Of a DNA stretch of 64,000 bases, positions 61,463 through 64,000 are shown piece after piece. This DNA comes from Tessaracoccus sp. MC1865. GTDB lineage: Bacteria > Actinomycetota > Actinomycetes > Propionibacteriales > Propionibacteriaceae. Position numbers and translations under genes: made by a program. The notes under the pieces are model-generated. The model saw only the letters and a program-made list of their open reading frames with translations. It was not told the origin of the DNA and searched no databases. The stretch lies in assembly GCF_017815535.1 (NCBI RefSeq), contig NZ_CP072596.1:2573614-2637613 (forward strand), given 5' to 3'. The stretch's first letter is position 1. Every line of letters begins with the position of its first letter.

Positions 61463-63349
61463 TCAGAGGTAGTGGCGCTGGGGGGCGCGGTTGGTTTCGT
61501 AGCGGGCGCGGGCCTCCTGCGTCGAGGAGATGCGCGACACCTCGGCGATCGGCACGTCCCACCAGCTGCTGCTGGGCGGGTTGGGGCCGATAAGGGCCGT
61601 CTCGATGTAGATCATCACGGCGCGGTCCATGGCTTCGGCCTCGCGGTAGGCGGCGCGGAATTCCTCCATGGTCTTCACCCGCAACACTGTGACGCCCCAG
61701 CTCTCGGCGTTGGTGGCGATGTCGACGGGGAGCAGGTCACCGTCCCGGTTGTGCGGCACCGAGCCCTTGCGGTACCGGGTGCCGAAGCGCTGCGAGCCGT
61801 GCGATTCGGACAGCGCGCCGATGGACGCGAACCCGTGGTTCTGCAACAGGACCAGGATGACCTTGAGGCCCTCCTGCACGATGGTGGCCAGTTCCATCGG
61901 CAGCATCTGGTACGTGCCGTCGCCGACGATGGCCACCACTTCGCTGTCCGGCAGCGCGAGCTTGACGCCCATCGCGGCGGGGATCTCGTAGCCCATGGTG
62001 CTGAACGCATACTCCACGTGGTACTGCACGGGGGTCTTGGCGCGCCACAGCGACTGGAGGTCGCCGGGCATGGAGCCGGCCGCGTTGATCACGACGTCGT
62101 TCTCGCCCATCATCTCGTTGAGCGCGCCGAAGACCTCGATCTGGGCGGGCTGCGGCTGATGGCCGACGTTGACGCACTCGTCCGTGGTGGTGGCCCACTC
62201 GTCACGCAGGCGGGCGACCTCGGCGGAGTACGCCTCGTCGACCCGGTAGCCCTCGAGCGCCTCGCTCAGGGCCACCAGCGCCTCGCGCGCATCGGCCACC
62301 ACCATCTCGGCGGCGTGCTTGGCCGCGTCGAAGGCGCCGACGTTGATGTTGACGAACCGGAGGTGCGGGTTGCGGAACGCGGTGTGCGACGCGGTGGTGA
62401 AGTCGGAGTAGCGGGTACCGATGCCGATCACCACGTCCGCCCCGCGCGCCAGTTCGTTGGCCGACTCGGCGCCGGTGGAGCCCACGCCGCCCACGGAGCA
62501 GTCGTGGTCGGCGTCGATCGCGCCCTTGCCCGCCTGGGTGTCCGACACCGGGATGCCCGTCGCCGAGGCGAAGGCACGCAGCACGTCGCTAGCCCCGGAG
62601 TAGATCGTGCCACCCCCGGAGACGATGAGCGGGCGCTTGGCGCCGCGGATGATCTCGGCGGCGCGCTCGATGGCGACCCTTTCCGGCGCAGGACGGCGGA
62701 TCCGCCAGACCCGCTTGGCGAAGAACTCCACCGGGAAGTCGTAGGCTTCGGCCTGCACGTCCTGGGGCAGGGCGACGGTGACGGCTCCCGTGTCGGCCGG
62801 ATCGGTCAGCACGCGCATGGCCTGCATCAGCGACGGGATGAGTTGTTCGGGGCGTGTGACGCGGTCGAAGAACCGCGACACGGGCCGGAAGGCGTCGGTG
62901 GCCGCCGTCAGCGGCGACACCGGGTCCTCGACCTGCTGCAGCACCGGATCCGGCGCGCGGGTGGCGAACTGGTCCGACGGGAACAGCAGCACGGGCAGCC
63001 GGTTGGTGGTGGCGACGGCGGCGCCGGTCACCATGTTCAATGCCCCCGGGCCGATGGACGAGGTGCACATCCATGTCTGCGTGCGGTTGGTGGACTTGGC
63101 GTACGCGGCGGCGGCGTTGACCATGCCCTGCTCGTTGCGGGGCATGATGTAGGGCATCTCACCGCCATCCGGTTCCGGGTCGAGGTCGTTCTGGAGCAGC
63201 GCCTGGCCCATGCCGGCGACATTGCCGTGGCCGAAGATGCCGAAGGCCCCAGCGATCAGGCGGCGCTCGACGCCGTCGGATTCGGAGAACTGGTTGACGA
63301 GGAATCGGACGACAGCCTGCCCGACGGTAAGGCGAACGGTGGTGCTCAT
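61463..63349 (-). CDS. iolD: 3D-(3,5/4)-trihydroxycyclohexane-1,2-dione hydrolase
   Basis: A 628-residue thiamine-diphosphate enzyme that opens the ring in inositol degradation. Acetolactate-synthase-like layout: N-terminal PYR domain with FGIFGHGNVAGMGQALLQ (ThDP Glu not resolved by eye), a middle domain with VSGGGTIYSGASDVLRAFASATGIPV and a PP domain with VAIVGDGTYQMLPMELATIVQ (the GDG...N-type ThDP/Mg motif). Start MSTTVRLT, upstream sequence CTCAGGAGTGAGC; the earlier frame opening (63427) lies within iolB and is rejected. Confidence 0.95.
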   Translation of the reverse strand: MSTTVRLTVGQAVVRFLVNQFSESDGVERRLIAGAFGIFGHGNVAGMGQALLQNDLDPEPDGGEMPYIMPRNEQGMVNAAAAYAKSTNRTQTWMCTSSIGPGALNMVTGAAVATTNRLPVLLFPSDQFATRAPDPVLQQVEDPVSPLTAATDAFRPVSRFFDRVTRPEQLIPSLMQAMRVLTDPADTGAVTVALPQDVQAEAYDFPVEFFAKRVWRIRRPAPERVAIERAAEIIRGAKRPLIVSGGGTIYSGASDVLRAFASATGIPVSDTQAGKGAIDADHDCSVGGVGSTGAESANELARGADVVIGIGTRYSDFTTASHTAFRNPHLRFVNINVGAFDAAKHAAEMVVADAREALVALSEALEGYRVDEAYSAEVARLRDEWATTTDECVNVGHQPQPAQIEVFGALNEMMGENDVVINAAGSMPGDLQSLWRAKTPVQYHVEYAFSTMGYEIPAAMGVKLALPDSEVVAIVGDGTYQMLPMELATIVQEGLKVILVLLQNHGFASIGALSESHGSQRFGTRYRKGSVPHNRDGDLLPVDIATNAESWGVTVLRVKTMEEFRAAYREAEAMDRAVMIYIETALIGPNPPSSSWWDVPIAEVSRISSTQEARARYETNRAPQRHYL

Positions 63350-63351
63350 GC

Positions 63352-64000
63352 TCACTCCTGGGGATTGAGGGGGGTCATGGGGAGACGGGGGTCGACCTCG
63401 GATTCTTCCCAGGCCTGGCGGATCCACGTGTAATGGGGGTCGTCGGTCATCAGCCAGGTGGAGTCCTCGGAGGGACCGGCCATGACGTTGAGGTAGTACA
63501 GGTCATAGCCGGGGGCGGCGACCGACGGGCCGTGGTAGCCGAACGGCATCACCACGACGTCGCGAGAGTTGACCTCGGTGCACACGTCGATGGGCTTCCC
63601 GGGCGACGGGTAGATGCGCTGGAGCGCCATCCCCTTCGAACCGTCGCGGCCGGGGCGCACCTCGTAGTAGTAGATCTCCTCGAGGACGCGTTCGTCCTGA
63701 GTGTGTTCGTCATGCTTGTGGGGCGGGTAGCTGGACCAGTTGCCGCCGGGCGTGAGCACCTCGCACGCCAGCAGGTGGGACGTCTCCAGCGGGTTGCCCA
63801 GCGCGTAGTTGTTGACCTGCCGCGAGCAGTTGCCGGTACCGCGCAGCGTCGTGATGACCTGCGACGACGGGCAGTACACGACGGGGAGGTCCTTGGTGGC
63901 CTTCGATCCGGGCAGCGCGAACCGGCCGCCCTGCTCGCTGTGGATGACGGCGGTCTTGCCGCGCGGGACGTACAGGTAGTCGGTGATCTCGGTCCAGACC
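63352..64000 (-). CDS. iolB: 5-deoxy-glucuronate isomerase, 5' part cut by window edge
   Basis: The frame runs from the window edge to TGA at 63352. Reading inward it begins VWTEITDYLYVPRGKTAVIHSEQGG, a typical early IolB stretch, then VITTLRGTGNCSRQVNNYA, HLLACEVLTPGGNWSSYPPHKHDE (cupin metal His residues), EEIYYYEVRP, VVVMPFGYHGPSVAAPGYDLYYLNVMAGP. IolB isomerises 5-deoxy-glucuronate, the product of IolD. The stop is 2 bp before the iolD start, so the genes are coupled. Confidence 0.95.
   Translation of the reverse strand, partial: VWTEITDYLYVPRGKTAVIHSEQGGRFALPGSKATKDLPVVYCPSSQVITTLRGTGNCSRQVNNYALGNPLETSHLLACEVLTPGGNWSSYPPHKHDEHTQDERVLEEIYYYEVRPGRDGSKGMALQRIYPSPGKPIDVCTEVNSRDVVVMPFGYHGPSVAAPGYDLYYLNVMAGPSEDSTWLMTDDPHYTWIRQAWEESEVDPRLPMTPLNPQE

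Noticed and set aside
60749-63433. Very long plus-strand open frame opposite iolE and iolD
   Set aside because: Antisense to two clearly conserved enzymes; Gly/Arg/His-rich with no family resemblance.

Overview
The window is high-GC actinobacterial DNA with dense, mostly short-gapped genes. Polyphosphate glucokinase, DUF1707, an LCP protein, ROK kinases and a SatABCD-type sialate importer point to Propionibacteriales (a Tessaracoccus-like organism is my guess from gene content; no 16S is present to confirm it). There is no rRNA, CRISPR array, recognisable transposase or prophage. The only tRNA is tRNA-Gly(CCC) at 9453-9526.

Layout. 1-5.4 kb: end of a PemK/MazF-like gene, an alpha/beta hydrolase, the metNIQ methionine importer, a secreted polysaccharide deacetylase and a tiny Met/His-rich secreted peptide. 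5.5-9.5 kb: HAD phosphatase, a DUF559 nuclease-like gene boxed in by two inverted copies of a long palindrome, a double-GNAT protein, and a DUF368 (polyprenyl-phosphate transporter family) membrane protein. 9.6-21.7 kb: housekeeping genes, namely an FAD/Fe-S D-2-hydroxyacid dehydrogenase, a serine hydrolase, phosphofructokinase, a DUF1707-PH-PH operon, ppgK, an MFS transporter and argS. 22-30.2 kb: a minus-strand sugar operon (DeoR regulator, binding protein, ATPase, two permeases, D-tagatose/D-psicose 3-epimerase family enzyme, FGGY kinase). 30.5-41.9 kb: UDP-glucose dehydrogenase, TrkA/TrkH, CAP protein, DUF218 protein, pgi, LCP protein, MFS, a degenerate Eda-like protein and an SH3 protein.

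41.9-56.8 kb is a glycan-foraging block: sialidase, nanE-nanK-nanA, a SatABCD-like ABC importer with a permease-ATPase fusion, a GntR/FCD regulator, then a CUT1 ABC importer with a GH29 alpha-L-fucosidase. Neither glycosidase has a signal peptide, so oligosaccharides are probably imported first and trimmed in the cytoplasm. 57-64 kb: a TauE/SafE-family permease and a myo-inositol operon (iolB-iolD-iolE-mmsA plus a Gfo/Idh dehydrogenase), cut by the window edge inside iolB.

Two expression styles coexist. Many single or first genes, mostly core-metabolism or envelope genes, have a TANNNT -10 hexamer ending 5-8 nt before the start codon and usually no clear Shine-Dalgarno, so they are probably leaderless. 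The catabolic operons instead use clear Shine-Dalgarno sites, hairpins after binding-protein genes and palindromic operators.
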